This document shows positions 1-8,471 of a stretch of DNA of 49,481 bases, piece after piece. This DNA comes from an uncultured Bacteroidia bacterium (GTDB lineage Bacteria; Bacteroidota; Bacteroidia; Bacteroidales; F082), in assembly GCA_902770835.1 (NCBI GenBank), contig CACXUM010000035.1:1-49481 (forward strand), written 5' to 3'. The notes beneath the pieces are model-generated. The model was not told the DNA's origin. It ran no database searches and saw only the letters and a program-made list of their open reading frames with translations. The position numbers and the translations under genes were made by a program. Positions within the stretch are counted from its first letter, which is position 1. Every line of letters begins with the position of its first letter.

Positions 1-1
1 C

Positions 2-217
2 TGCGCCGTGATGCTCTACGACGCCCCGCTGTCGCAGAAGTTTGCCGCCAAGTTGCAGGAAGAAGGCATCTTCGTCACGGGATTCTATTATCCTGTGGTA
101 CCGAAGGGACAGGCCCGTATCCGTGTGCAGGTGAGCGCTGCCCATGAGCGTGAGCACCTTGACAAGTGCATCGCTGCCTTCGTGAAGATTGGTAAGGAAT
201 TAGGAATTTTGAAATAA
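2..217 (+). CDS. kbl: Glycine C-acetyltransferase (2-amino-3-ketobutyrate CoA ligase), C-terminal end
   Basis: This is the last 71 codons of a gene whose start lies off the left edge; the reading frame is open from base 2. The enzyme is a PLP-dependent class II (alpha-oxoamine synthase) protein that splits 2-amino-3-ketobutyrate with CoA into glycine and acetyl-CoA. The visible part is the C-terminal small domain, with the family-typical stretches MLYDAPLSQKFA and GFYYPVVPKGQARIRVQ; the PLP lysine would lie upstream. The next gene encodes a short-chain threonine dehydrogenase that makes this enzyme's substrate, which supports the call. Serine palmitoyltransferase or 8-amino-7-oxononanoate synthase are related alternatives, but the neighbour makes Kbl the best fit. 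Confidence 0.85.
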   Translation, partial: CAVMLYDAPLSQKFAAKLQEEGIFVTGFYYPVVPKGQARIRVQVSAAHEREHLDKCIAAFVKIGKELGILK

Positions 218-307
218 TGCGGAATTAGGAATGCGGAATGCTGAATAGGGGCAAATCCCAGCGTCGCATCGCGATATTCCGCATTCCGCATTCAACATTC
301 CGAATTA
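216..307. repeat. Imperfect inverted repeat between kbl and tdh
   Basis: Two arms, about 216-248 and 274-307, are imperfect reverse complements over about 34 nt. Both are built from the word GCGGAAT/ATTCCGC repeated several times. The RNA would fold as a long stem with a loop of about 25 nt. It resembles the other dispersed intergenic palindromes of this window in style but not in sequence. It may be a mobile palindrome or an mRNA-stabilising structure in the kbl-tdh transcript. Confidence 0.6.
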
Positions 308-322
308 AACAAGGATATAACA

Positions 323-1270
323 ATGAAAAGAATACTTATTGTTGGTTCCGGCGGACAGATCGGAACAGAATTGGTGAAGAAGCTCCGTGCCACTTACGGA
401 AACGAAAATATTGTGGCCTCGGACCTTCGCCCTTTGACCGGTGAAATTGCCGAGACCGGTCCTTTTGAAAGAATCGACTCGACGCAAATCATGCAAATCG
501 TGGATGTGGTGAAACGCTACAACATCGACACGATTTATAACCTCGCCGCCATCCTTTCGGCCACCGCTGAGAAGAACCCTATGCTGGGTTGGAATGTCGG
601 CATCGGCTCTTTGGTGAATTGCCTTGAAACGGCCCGCGTCTTTAACTGCGCCGTTTTCACGCCTTCATCCATTGGTGCTTTTGGTGCCAGCACACCGCAC
701 GACAATACGCCTCAAGACACCATCCAACGCCCGAACACCATTTACGGTGTGACCAAGGTCACGGGCGAACTGCTGAGCGACTATTACTTCACCCGTTTTG
801 GTGTGGATACCCGCAGCGTCCGTTTCCCGGGCTTGATCAGCAACCTGACTTTGCCTGGCGGCGGCACCACCGACTACGCCGTGGAGATTTACTACGCTGC
901 CGTGAAGGGCGAGAAGTTCTATTGCCCCATCAGCAAAGGCACCTACATGGACATGATGTACATGCCCGACGCTTTGGATGCCATGGTCGACATCATGGAG
1001 GCCGACCCGACCAAACTCGTGCATCGCAACTCGTTCAACGTGACGGCCATGAGCTTCGACCCGGAAATCATCTACAATGCCATCAAGAAGTATTATCCGA
1101 ACTTCGAGATGGAGTACAAGTTCGACCCGATTCGTCAGGCCATCGCCGACAGCTGGCCGAACAAGATGGACGACAGCTGCGCCCGTGCCGAGTGGGGCTG
1201 GAATCCGAAGTACGACCTCGACAAGATGACGGTCGACATGATTGAGACTTTGAAGAAGAAGTTGCTGTAA
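323..1270 (+). CDS. tdh: L-threonine 3-dehydrogenase, short-chain (SDR/epimerase-like) type
   Basis: This 315-residue cytosolic NAD-dependent enzyme of the extended SDR family should oxidise L-threonine to 2-amino-3-ketobutyrate. Seen: the N-terminal Rossmann motif GSGGQIG (residues 8-14), Asp34 after the second strand, which fits NAD rather than NADP, and the catalytic pair Y141-x3-K145 in YGVTK. The length and the lack of zinc ligands separate it from the medium-chain zinc threonine dehydrogenases. It follows the kbl fragment by 105 bp containing a palindrome and ends at a clear terminator, so the two genes form the threonine-to-glycine route. A generic UDP-sugar epimerase is the alternative, made unlikely by the neighbour. 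Confidence 0.88.
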   Translation: MKRILIVGSGGQIGTELVKKLRATYGNENIVASDLRPLTGEIAETGPFERIDSTQIMQIVDVVKRYNIDTIYNLAAILSATAEKNPMLGWNVGIGSLVNCLETARVFNCAVFTPSSIGAFGASTPHDNTPQDTIQRPNTIYGVTKVTGELLSDYYFTRFGVDTRSVRFPGLISNLTLPGGGTTDYAVEIYYAAVKGEKFYCPISKGTYMDMMYMPDALDAMVDIMEADPTKLVHRNSFNVTAMSFDPEIIYNAIKKYYPNFEMEYKFDPIRQAIADSWPNKMDDSCARAEWGWNPKYDLDKMTVDMIETLKKKLL

Positions 1271-1296
1271 GCACAAAACGACTTCAAAATGATACG

Positions 1297-1333
1297 AATA
1301 GCGAGGGAGAAAATCCTTCGCTATTTGTTTTTT
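1297..1333 (+). terminator. Rho-independent terminator after tdh
   Basis: An 11-bp stem (AATAGCGAGGG paired with CCTTCGCTATT, one G-U) with an A-rich loop of about 8 nt is followed by TTGTTTTTT. Confidence 0.85.
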
Positions 1334-1358
1334 AATGGCAGGTTTCGGGAAAAGTTTG

Positions 1359-1366
1359 TATTTTTG
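1359..1366 (+). promoter_or_regulatory. Bacteroidetes-type promoter (-7 box) for the 89-aa gene
   Basis: TATTTTTG matches TAnnTTTG and lies 18 bp before the start codon, so the leader is very short. Confidence 0.6.
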
Positions 1367-1383
1367 CAGAAATTCTATTACAA

Positions 1384-1653
1384 ATGGATACCGTAAAAAT
1401 CGATATTGAATTGCCGTCGTGTGGCTATTATTCCAAGGAGGAACTGACCGATATGATTTATTCATACGCCTTATCATTGGTGTTACCCGATAGGGTTTCG
1501 GATATGTCGGTTGAAGATGAACTGAAAGAATTGAAACGTCGCGCTGCTGAAATGGAGAATGACCCTTCGGTTTGCATTCCCCACGAAGAGGTTTATGATA
1601 GAGTAATGGCAAGGCTACATAGAAAAGGGTTTGATATACCACACCTTTATTAA
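1384..1653 (+). CDS. Small antitoxin-like protein, no toxin partner
   Basis: An 89-residue acidic, largely helical protein. The middle (SVEDELKELKRRAAEMENDP) followed by IPHEEVYDRVMARLHRKGF resembles the C-terminal part of addiction-module antitoxins, in which a charged helix is followed by a conserved HEEV segment. That is recognition by pattern only. It has its own promoter 18 bp upstream and lies alone between the tdh terminator and maf. No ORF resembling a RelE/ParE toxin lies next to it. It could be an orphan antitoxin, a decayed toxin-antitoxin module, or an unrelated small protein. Confidence 0.5.
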   Translation: MDTVKIDIELPSCGYYSKEELTDMIYSYALSLVLPDRVSDMSVEDELKELKRRAAEMENDPSVCIPHEEVYDRVMARLHRKGFDIPHLY

Positions 1654-1686
1654 TATATGCTCTCCAAATTAATATATGCTCTCCAA
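1650..1686. repeat. 19-bp tandem duplication spanning the maf start codon
   Basis: The 18-bp word TTAATATATGCTCTCCAA occurs at 1650-1667 and again at 1669-1686. Each copy contains an ATG, at 1657 and 1676. The first ATG is out of frame with maf, so only the second copy starts the protein. Confidence 0.85.
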
Positions 1687-2257
1687 CCTAAAAAAATATC
1701 ATATCATCTTAGCCTCCAAATCCCCGCGCCGGCAGGAATTGCTGCGCGGCATGGGCGTGGATTTCGAGATTCTGACCAAGGAAACGCCTGAAAACTATTC
1801 GGCGGATTTGCCCTTGGACGAAGTGCCTAAATTCTTGAGCCTTCAAAAGTCGATGGCCTTTGCTGAAAATGAGTTGCCTGCTGATTTTCTGCTGATTACA
1901 TCGGATACGGTCGTCATTTGCGAAGGCGAGATTTTGGGCAAGCCGAAGGACAGGGAAGACGCTGCCCGTATGTTGCAAATGCTTTCGGGCAAGACGCATC
2001 ATGTAGTGACGGGCGTCACTGTGCGCTCGGCGGAAAGGACAGAGTCGTTTGCGGTGCGCTCCAATGTGACCTTTGCAGACTTAGAGCAAGACGAAATCGA
2101 CTATTACATCGAGCATTGCAAGCCCTTCGACAAGGCGGGTGCATACGGCATCCAAGAGTGGATTGGCTATGTGGGCATCAGCGGATTGGAAGGCTCGTTC
2201 TACAATGTGATGGGCCTGCCGACGCGAAAATTGTATCAATGCTTGAAATCGTTCTGA
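1676..2257 (+). CDS. maf: Maf family nucleotide pyrophosphatase (dTTP/UTP type)
   Basis: This 193-residue cytosolic protein hydrolyses non-canonical or excess nucleoside triphosphates (dTTP, UTP and modified pyrimidines in the YhdE subgroup) to monophosphates. Seen: the substrate-binding ASKSPRRQELL (residues 13-23), the SDTVV motif with catalytic Asp77, GKPKDREDA (88-96), and DKAGAYGIQ near residue 155, which points to the YhdE subgroup rather than the m7GTP-specific YceF subgroup. The start is the ATG in the second copy of a 19-bp duplication, because the first copy's ATG is out of frame. It begins the maf-surE-membrane protein-lpxB series. Confidence 0.92.
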   Translation: MLSNLKKYHIILASKSPRRQELLRGMGVDFEILTKETPENYSADLPLDEVPKFLSLQKSMAFAENELPADFLLITSDTVVICEGEILGKPKDREDAARMLQMLSGKTHHVVTGVTVRSAERTESFAVRSNVTFADLEQDEIDYYIEHCKPFDKAGAYGIQEWIGYVGISGLEGSFYNVMGLPTRKLYQCLKSF

Positions 2258-2266
2258 GTTTTTTGC

Positions 2267-2274
2267 TAATTTTG
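2267..2274 (+). promoter_or_regulatory. -7 box upstream of surE
   Basis: TAATTTTG matches TAnnTTTG; a TTG at 2243-2245 lies 21 bp upstream. surE can therefore be transcribed independently of maf. Confidence 0.6.
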
Positions 2275-2291
2275 CGGCACATTGTTGCAAA

Positions 2292-3074
2292 ATGAACGAA
2301 AAACGTCCCCAAATATTGATTACCAATGACGACGGCCACGCGGCCAAAGGTTTGCAAAAGTTGGTCGTGCTGATGCGGACGCTCGGCGACGTGGTACTCA
2401 TCTCAACGGACGAGGTGATGTCGGCCAAGAGCCATTCCTGCACCATTCGCGAGCGGCTGTATGTACGCCTCGTGCATGAGGAGGACGGCTTCAAGGAATA
2501 CCGCTGCAACGGCACGCCCGTCGACTGTGTGAAGTTGGGCTACCAGAAACTGATGGAGCATACGGATTTGGTCGTTTCGGGCATCAATCATGGGATGAAC
2601 GCCGCCACGACGGTGGTCTATTCAGGCACGATTGGCGCGGTCATCGAGGCCTGCATGAACGGATTGGACGCCATCGGCTTCAGTCTTTTCAGCCTCAATC
2701 CCGATGCGGATTTCGACCATTTGGACACGGCCATCCTCGAAATCACGAAACGTGTGCTGAAAGATGGGCTGCCCAAGGGCGTTTGCCTCAATGTGAACTT
2801 TCCCAAACGCGCCGAGGAGTCGATGAAGGGCATCAAGGTGTGCCGACAGGCGGCCTGCCGCTGGGTGGAGTATTTCAAGGAGCAGTATGACGAGAACGGC
2901 GAGCAGTTTTACGACCTCGAAGGCACTTTCGAGAGCGACGACATCACGCCCGACACCGACCTTTGGGCCTTGCAAAACAACTATGCCTCGCTCGTGCCTA
3001 CTTGCTTCGACTGGACGGCGCACCGCTGCATCGAACCGATGAAAAATTACGAACTTATAAATGTAAAACCATGA
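2292..3074 (+). CDS. surE: 5'/3'-nucleotidase SurE
   Basis: This 260-residue metal-dependent phosphatase releases phosphate from nucleoside monophosphates. Seen: the metal-binding NDDG at residues 12-15, where Asp13 and Asp14 bind the divalent ion, and the SGINHG motif with Asn99 followed by VVYSGTIGAVIEA, both hallmarks of SurE. The length is normal for the family. Its stop overlaps the next start in an ATGA, so it is translationally coupled to the 84-residue membrane protein. A promoter box lies just upstream. Position next to maf suggests a shared housekeeping role in nucleotide-pool cleaning, which is inference. Confidence 0.95.
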   Translation: MNEKRPQILITNDDGHAAKGLQKLVVLMRTLGDVVLISTDEVMSAKSHSCTIRERLYVRLVHEEDGFKEYRCNGTPVDCVKLGYQKLMEHTDLVVSGINHGMNAATTVVYSGTIGAVIEACMNGLDAIGFSLFSLNPDADFDHLDTAILEITKRVLKDGLPKGVCLNVNFPKRAEESMKGIKVCRQAACRWVEYFKEQYDENGEQFYDLEGTFESDDITPDTDLWALQNNYASLVPTCFDWTAHRCIEPMKNYELINVKP

Positions 3075-3325
3075 AAATCAAGGATAACTTTTGGTTGGGA
3101 TTGTTGGCAGGAGCGGCTTCTTTCGGGTTGTTTTTCCTCCTGCTGAGCCTCGTCAATTGGGAATCGTTGGGCGCGTTTTCTGACCGTGCGCCTTATCTGT
3201 TGGCCTTCATTCCGGGGGTCGTCTTGTTCAGGATGATGCTTGTGAAGTGGAAACTTGACAAGATGGGGCGCGGGGTGCTGGCGGTCACAATTGTGGGGAT
3301 GTTGTTGGTGTTCTTTCTTGTTTAA
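3071..3325 (+). CDS. Small integral membrane protein
   Basis: An 84-residue protein of unknown function. Three hydrophobic segments (about residues 7-28, 42-58 and 67-84) suggest two or three inner-membrane helices with little soluble sequence. The start ATG overlaps the surE stop by 4 bp, and lpxB begins 14 bp after its stop, so it sits inside the surE-lpxB transcript. A longer upstream start is possible in this frame but would overlap surE deeply and add non-hydrophobic sequence, so the overlapping ATGA start is preferred. A role linked to lipid A synthesis at the inner membrane would fit the context but has no sequence support. Confidence 0.75.
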   Translation: MKIKDNFWLGLLAGAASFGLFFLLLSLVNWESLGAFSDRAPYLLAFIPGVVLFRMMLVKWKLDKMGRGVLAVTIVGMLLVFFLV

Positions 3326-3339
3326 TAAATTGTAATCCA

Positions 3340-4464
3340 ATGAAATACTATATCATAGCAGGTGAGGCTTCGGGCGACATGCACGCCTCCAATCTTGTGG
3401 CCGAAATCAAGAAAAAGGACAAGAAGGCCGAGTTTCGTGGCTGTGGCGGCGACTTGATGAAGGCGCAAGGCGTTGACTTGCTGAAGCATTACCGCACGAT
3501 GGCCTACATGGGCTTCGTGGAGGTGGCGGTCAACCTGCGGAAGGTGTTGGACAATATTGCCCAGTGCAAGAAGGATATTGTTGACTATCAGCCTGATGTG
3601 GTGATTTTGGTGGATTACCCTGGTTTCAATCTTCGCATTGCCGACTTCGCCCACGAAAAGGGTTTCAAGGTGTTCTATTACATCTCGCCGCAGGTGTGGG
3701 CATGGAAACGCCGCCGTGTGCGTAAGATTCAGAAGTCGGTGGATAAAATGTTGGTTATCTTGCCTTTCGAGGAAGAATTCTACAAGCGTTACGGCGTGGA
3801 TGTGACCTACGTGGGTCATCCTTTGCTTGACGAGTTGGCCAAATTCGGCAATGGCAACCGCTCCATGTTCCTCCGTCGCAACAGCCTCGGCGAGAAGCGC
3901 GAAATCATCGCCTTGCTGCCGGGAAGCCGCAAGCAGGAGGTGAAGCGCATGTTGCCCGTCATGCTGAAAGTTGCATCGCATTTCCCTGAGTATCAGTTTG
4001 TAGTGGCGGGCGTTTCGTCGCTCGAAAAGTCTTTGTATAAAGGCATCATGGGTAAGGCGGATGTGTTTTTGGTGGAGAACCAAACCTACGAGTTGCTGCA
4101 AAACTCGAGTGCCGCTTTGGTCACTTCGGGCACGGCCACGCTCGAAACGGCCTTGTTCTCCGTGCCGGAGGTGGTGTGCTACAAGGCCACAGGCTTCTCC
4201 TATCACCTCGCCAAGTGGATGATCAAGGTGAAATTCATATCGCTTGTGAACCTCATCATGGACAAGGAAGTGGTCAAGGAGTTGATTCAAGGGGACTTGA
4301 CAGAGGATAATTTGGTGAAGGAGTTGAACCAACTGCTTCACGACGGCAACCGCCAACGCCAATTGCTTGAGGATTATGAGGACTTGCAGGACCGTCTCGG
4401 CAATGCTGGGGCTTCGGAAAAAGCGGCAGAAGTCGTTTTTGAGGCTTTGAAAGCGAGGAAATGA
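3340..4464 (+). CDS. lpxB: Lipid-A-disaccharide synthase
   Basis: A family GT19 glycosyltransferase of 374 residues. It joins UDP-2,3-diacylglucosamine to lipid X to make the beta-1,6 disaccharide core of lipid A at the inner face of the inner membrane. Seen: the N-terminal GEASGDMHASNL (residues 8-19), PQVWAWKRRRV near residue 120, LLPGSRKQEV near 195, and the C-terminal TSGTATLE segment that contacts the UDP donor, all standard for LpxB. The length is normal. It is the last gene of the surE-membrane protein-lpxB group. The next gene has its own promoter. Confidence 0.96.
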   Translation: MKYYIIAGEASGDMHASNLVAEIKKKDKKAEFRGCGGDLMKAQGVDLLKHYRTMAYMGFVEVAVNLRKVLDNIAQCKKDIVDYQPDVVILVDYPGFNLRIADFAHEKGFKVFYYISPQVWAWKRRRVRKIQKSVDKMLVILPFEEEFYKRYGVDVTYVGHPLLDELAKFGNGNRSMFLRRNSLGEKREIIALLPGSRKQEVKRMLPVMLKVASHFPEYQFVVAGVSSLEKSLYKGIMGKADVFLVENQTYELLQNSSAALVTSGTATLETALFSVPEVVCYKATGFSYHLAKWMIKVKFISLVNLIMDKEVVKELIQGDLTEDNLVKELNQLLHDGNRQRQLLEDYEDLQDRLGNAGASEKAAEVVFEALKARK

Positions 4465-4536
4465 TTTGTTTCAATCGATTTTTATCCCTTTCTGTCGAAT
4501 TTTTTTCTCGTTTCGTTTTGAAATCGGATTTTTCAT

Positions 4537-4544
4537 TATATTTG
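4537..4544 (+). promoter_or_regulatory. Promoter of the 789-aa T9SS surface protein
   Basis: TATATTTG (TAnnTTTG) with TTTG at 4517-4520 as the -33 element, a 16-bp gap, and the start codon 25 bp downstream. Confidence 0.65.
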
Positions 4545-4569
4545 CGGTGTCTTTTTAACTTGATTTGAC

Positions 4570-6939
4570 ATGAAGAAGCGACTTGCACTTTCGTTGTTTT
4601 GGTTGGTCATCGGTCTTTCGGCCTTGGCGCAAAACTCCACGCAGGGCAAGGAGTTTTGGATTTCTTTCATGCAAAACGGCTACAAGAACTATGACAGCCA
4701 GTTTCCCGATTGGGTGAAAAACTCTGTGATGGTCAGTGCGAAAAGGGCCTGCACCGGCACCATCAGAAAGGCGAGAAATTCTATGCCTTACGATACGCTG
4801 AATTTTTCTGTGGAGGACAACGGCATCGCCATAGTTGAAATCCCTGAGTCGTGGGCCTACAATGAAGGCAACGAGGAAATTGTAGGCAGCAAGGCCATTG
4901 TGTTGACGGCCACCGACACCGTGTCGGTTTTTATCAGCAATGTGGCCAACTATTCCTTCGACGCTTCATTTGTGTTGCCCGTGGAATGTCTTGGTTCTGA
5001 GTATATTATACAAACCGACCAACAATCAATCAGTGACAATTTCAACAGCCGGCTGAAAGAAACCAGTGCGTTTTTGATTGTCGCGATTGAGGACAACACC
5101 GAAGTGGAAATCATGCCCTCGGTGACCACGCTGAAAGGCCATGGGGCGGGAGTGCCTTACACGGTGACGTTGTCGGCGGGCCAGACCTATTCCGTAAGGT
5201 CGAACAACAACACAGATTGGCGCGATTTTTCGGGCACAACGGTCTGCGCCCTCAACGGGAAAAAGATTGCCGTTTTCAATGGCAACACCATCACCCGCAT
5301 TCCGGGCGAAGCCAGAAACGGCCGTGACCACATTTTTGAGCAAGCCTTGCCTGTTGACTCGTGGGGAAGGCGATTCGTGGTCACTTCTTCGTCAGGTCGG
5401 GTGCGCGACGTTGTGAAAGTCACCTCGTCGGCTGATGACAATGTCATTTTCCGTGACGGCGAGGAAATCGCCATCATCGGCAACGGCGATTCCTTTGAGT
5501 TTGACCTTTTTGCCGAAGACGGCTCATGCTTCATCGAAACTTCGGAGCCCAGTATTGTTTACCTTTACCAAATGAGTTGCCAAGACCCTTACATGCCTTC
5601 GGGAGCGCAGTATGGCGACCCTTCCATGGTATGGATTCCTCCCATTGAGCAGTGCATCAGGGAGGTCACTTTCTGCACTTTCAATGATGATCATACTTTT
5701 GGCTTCATCCCCGACCATTTTGTCAACATTGTGGTCGGTCGGGCGGATATTTCAAAGGTACGGTTCGACGGAGTGCTGATTGATGCCGCTGAATTTCAAC
5801 AGGTTCGTGGGTCGGAAGATTTCTTTTTTGTCAGGAAAAGCATCGACCACGGCACGCATCATCTGTTGTGCGAGTCGGGCATGAATGCGCATGTGTATGG
5901 CTTCGGCGATGCGCGTGGCTATGCCTATTGCGTGGGTTCCTATGTGCAGAGTATCAATAGCAAATTGTATGTCAACGGCAAGTGGAGCGGTTGGTATCGC
6001 GACGGCCTTTATTTTTGCGAGGAAGGGGATGCACATTTGCAGGTGGTGGCCAATTTCGCCATCGACCAAGTGGATTGGGACTTTGATGACGGCCAAACGG
6101 CACAAGGCATTGAAACTTCGCATCATTACGGGCAGGCTGGCGATTATCTGGCTTCGGCCTATGTCAAAGGCTTCAATGCCATGACGATGGAAACGATTGA
6201 AGATACTTTGAGCATCGCCATCCATGTTGGTGAGCCGTTTGTTTCGGAGTTGATCCTCTCCGGATGCGACTCCATCGTTTACGAGGGTGAAGTTTTCCAC
6301 CAATCGATACATCGTGAATTTCATGGAACCAACATCTTCGGTTGCGACAGTTCGTTGTATCTGACGGTCAACATTGCCGGTGCGTCGCCGAGTTTTGAGA
6401 TTTGCGGCAACCATTGGCCCATTGGCGGCAGCGAGGCGCATATCAGCACGAATGAGTATTCCATCCAACTTGACAATCCGCTGGCGGGCGTGGATACGGT
6501 GATCTGGCAGGTGGATTATCCTCTTTGGCTTTTGGAACCGCATGGCAAGGGCGAAACCTGCACTTTGACCATCTACAATTTCCTGCTTGAGCCGGTCATG
6601 CTTCGTGCCACTGCCATCAATCCCTGCGATACCATTATTGAAGAGTTTTTCATCCAAACTTCCTATCATGGAGTGGGAGAGGAGGCTGAAAACCAATGCT
6701 TTGATGTGTTTCCCAATCCTTCCAATGGCAGTGTGACGCTGCGTTTCGGCGATTTGACAGGTTGGGCGCAAATTGAGGTCTACAATGGCTTTGGCCAAAA
6801 GGCAGATGTTGTGGAGGTTGATGTAACTGATTGTAAGAAAATCACTTATAATATATCGCATCTGCAAGATGGTGTTTATTATTTTGTGATGAGAAACCAA
6901 GGAAGAGTGCTGACGCGGAAGGTCGCGCTCGTCCGATAA
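4570..6939 (+). CDS. T9SS-exported surface protein with IgGFc-binding-like N-terminal region and PKD-like domain
   Basis: A 789-residue secreted protein. Residues 1-20 are a signal peptide ending in LSALAQ. Residues from about 24 (QGKEFWISFMQN) to about 480 resemble the IgGFc-binding protein N-terminal domain found in many Bacteroidota surface proteins. A PKD-like domain sits near 500-550, marked by VDWDFDDGQ and the HHYGQAGDY turn. Residues about 712-789 are a T9SS type A sorting domain that starts VFPNPSNGSVTL and ends RKVALVR. It should cross the outer membrane by T9SS and be released or attached at the surface. The ligand is unknown; adhesion is plausible. It heads a run with a lipoprotein, a barrel protein and comEC. 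Confidence 0.85.
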   Translation: MKKRLALSLFWLVIGLSALAQNSTQGKEFWISFMQNGYKNYDSQFPDWVKNSVMVSAKRACTGTIRKARNSMPYDTLNFSVEDNGIAIVEIPESWAYNEGNEEIVGSKAIVLTATDTVSVFISNVANYSFDASFVLPVECLGSEYIIQTDQQSISDNFNSRLKETSAFLIVAIEDNTEVEIMPSVTTLKGHGAGVPYTVTLSAGQTYSVRSNNNTDWRDFSGTTVCALNGKKIAVFNGNTITRIPGEARNGRDHIFEQALPVDSWGRRFVVTSSSGRVRDVVKVTSSADDNVIFRDGEEIAIIGNGDSFEFDLFAEDGSCFIETSEPSIVYLYQMSCQDPYMPSGAQYGDPSMVWIPPIEQCIREVTFCTFNDDHTFGFIPDHFVNIVVGRADISKVRFDGVLIDAAEFQQVRGSEDFFFVRKSIDHGTHHLLCESGMNAHVYGFGDARGYAYCVGSYVQSINSKLYVNGKWSGWYRDGLYFCEEGDAHLQVVANFAIDQVDWDFDDGQTAQGIETSHHYGQAGDYLASAYVKGFNAMTMETIEDTLSIAIHVGEPFVSELILSGCDSIVYEGEVFHQSIHREFHGTNIFGCDSSLYLTVNIAGASPSFEICGNHWPIGGSEAHISTNEYSIQLDNPLAGVDTVIWQVDYPLWLLEPHGKGETCTLTIYNFLLEPVMLRATAINPCDTIIEEFFIQTSYHGVGEEAENQCFDVFPNPSNGSVTLRFGDLTGWAQIEVYNGFGQKADVVEVDVTDCKKITYNISHLQDGVYYFVMRNQGRVLTRKVALVR

Positions 6940-6949
6940 AACAGAACTT

Positions 6950-7609
6950 ATGAAACTACCGCTGGTGAAACGCTTCGTTTGGATGGCTGCCTTGGTGCTG
7001 GCTTTGTCGTCGTGCCTGAAGGAGGGCAACAAGACGATTCTGCTGAACGACCCGCAAGACATCCCATTCATCACGGACTATTTGCCCGAGGACTTGTTGC
7101 GCATGTTCGGCGAGGAAAATGTGCATTTCGGCGACCAGCCGCCCGTGATCGATATGGAGTTCAAGTCGATGCACAGGTTTGTTTCGTTATCGACGAGTTT
7201 GCCCAACCATCCGCAGCCCGGTGACTTGTCGCCCATCACTTATTACCATAAGATTTGCCGTCAGTACCTCCAAAAGGCCGACTATATCAGCATGAGTTCA
7301 GAGGAAAACTCCAGCAAGTTGGTTTCGCCTGTCTATCTGACGGGACGCGGCAACGACTTCACCGTGTATTACTACGAAACGCCCCAAACGGCAGGCTCGC
7401 CCGAACACGCAGTGCTGTTTTCGGGAACGGTTGTCAATGGCGGAGTGAAGGATTTGAGATATGGTTATAAGATATTGAAATACAACGACTCCATCGTTCC
7501 TCCGTCGGTCTATCCGGCCAATTCCATCTTCATTTTCAAGGACGCCGATGGCCTTGCGGAGGCCTGCCTTTGGTATCAGGAAGGAACAAATGTACCTCAA
7601 AACCCTTGA
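6950..7609 (+). CDS. Lipoprotein of unknown function
   Basis: A 219-residue protein with a lipoprotein signal: a charged start, a hydrophobic stretch and LALSSC, with Cys22 as the lipidation site. The mature protein is soluble and acidic at its start. I do not recognise a domain. It begins 10 bp after the T9SS protein's stop and ends just before the next gene, so it looks co-transcribed. Because the residues after Cys22 are Leu-Lys-Glu-Gly, sorting to the outer membrane or surface is possible but not certain. Confidence 0.8.
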   Translation: MKLPLVKRFVWMAALVLALSSCLKEGNKTILLNDPQDIPFITDYLPEDLLRMFGEENVHFGDQPPVIDMEFKSMHRFVSLSTSLPNHPQPGDLSPITYYHKICRQYLQKADYISMSSEENSSKLVSPVYLTGRGNDFTVYYYETPQTAGSPEHAVLFSGTVVNGGVKDLRYGYKILKYNDSIVPPSVYPANSIFIFKDADGLAEACLWYQEGTNVPQNP

Positions 7610-7613
7610 AGCC

Positions 7614-8468
7614 ATGAAAAGACTCGCGATATTTTTGATGTTGGTTCTGTTTTCGGTGGCTTCGGTGCAGGCGCAATTTGCCAAACCATTGAAAACCAAT
7701 CAGAAAAAAAGCAGAAGCATGAACCAACTGTGCCTTGGTGTGACGGGTAGTTTCGCTGCCAACGACATGGTTTATTCGGCGGTGGGCAAGTCTTCTTTTA
7801 AGCCGTTCCTTGCCCCGACTTTCGGCTTGGTGATGGAATGGGGCACGTTCAATCAGGTTTCGGTTGGGCTGGAGGCTTCTTATGCCATGCGCGGTGTGCA
7901 AAAGTCTTTTGCAACGGAGTTTCAAAATAGTTTTTCCTCAACGACTTTTGCTCGTGTCAATTATGCTATGTCGCTTAATGGTGTTGAGGTGCGTGTACCC
8001 ATTGCCTTTTATTTGGGCAAGGGCGAGAATGTGCGGCCTTATCTGTTTGTGGCTCCGCGTTTTGACCTTTGGTTGAACGGCCATGTCAGGTGGGAGCGCA
8101 CCTACGACGACGGCAGTTATCCTCCCTTGGTTTACGAAACCGAGTTGAGCAAGGCCGTAATCAAGCCGTACTGCCTTAGTGCGGTGGTGGGCGTGGGTCT
8201 TTGCAGCCAAATGAGGTTGGGCTGGACGCGGTTTTTCGTGAAGTTCGACCTCGGTTATGGCTTTAGCCCGATGAACAGTTTCTCCCAGAGCGAAATTGGG
8301 GGAGAAAACGGTGGAATCGAGTTCCAAGGTTGGGGCGACATTGCGCATGAGCATCTCGGCAAGCGTTACCTGCACAATGCCGAGGCTCGACTCACTTTTT
8401 TGTGGTCGTTGCGCCGCCTTGTCGACGACCCTTGCCTCTTCAACCAGAAACCTTATAAACCTCGATGA
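7614..8468 (+). CDS. Outer-membrane beta-barrel protein, PorT-like family
   Basis: A 284-residue protein with a classic signal peptide (residues 1-21, ending SVQAQ), followed by alternating glycine and aromatic strands such as LGVTGSF, VGLEASYAMRG and VRPYLFVAPRFDLWL, as in 8-10 strand outer-membrane barrels of Bacteroidota. Two starts are possible. The ATG at 7590 would add eight residues before the signal peptide and overlap the upstream gene by 20 bp. The ATG at 7614 gives a clean signal peptide and a 4-bp gap, so it is preferred. The PorT-like label is by general resemblance only; the protein could be any small barrel. Confidence 0.75.
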   Translation: MKRLAIFLMLVLFSVASVQAQFAKPLKTNQKKSRSMNQLCLGVTGSFAANDMVYSAVGKSSFKPFLAPTFGLVMEWGTFNQVSVGLEASYAMRGVQKSFATEFQNSFSSTTFARVNYAMSLNGVEVRVPIAFYLGKGENVRPYLFVAPRFDLWLNGHVRWERTYDDGSYPPLVYETELSKAVIKPYCLSAVVGVGLCSQMRLGWTRFFVKFDLGYGFSPMNSFSQSEIGGENGGIEFQGWGDIAHEHLGKRYLHNAEARLTFLWSLRRLVDDPCLFNQKPYKPR

Positions 8469-8471
8469 GCG

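Noticed and set aside
665-1642. Long minus-strand open frame of about 325 codons over tdh and the antitoxin-like gene
   Set aside because: It is antisense to a clear SDR gene, has no recognisable domain or promoter, and is explained by codon bias on the other strand.
3322-4362. Open frame of about 346 codons opposite lpxB
   Set aside because: His- and Leu-rich antisense product of a strongly biased gene; no family resemblance.
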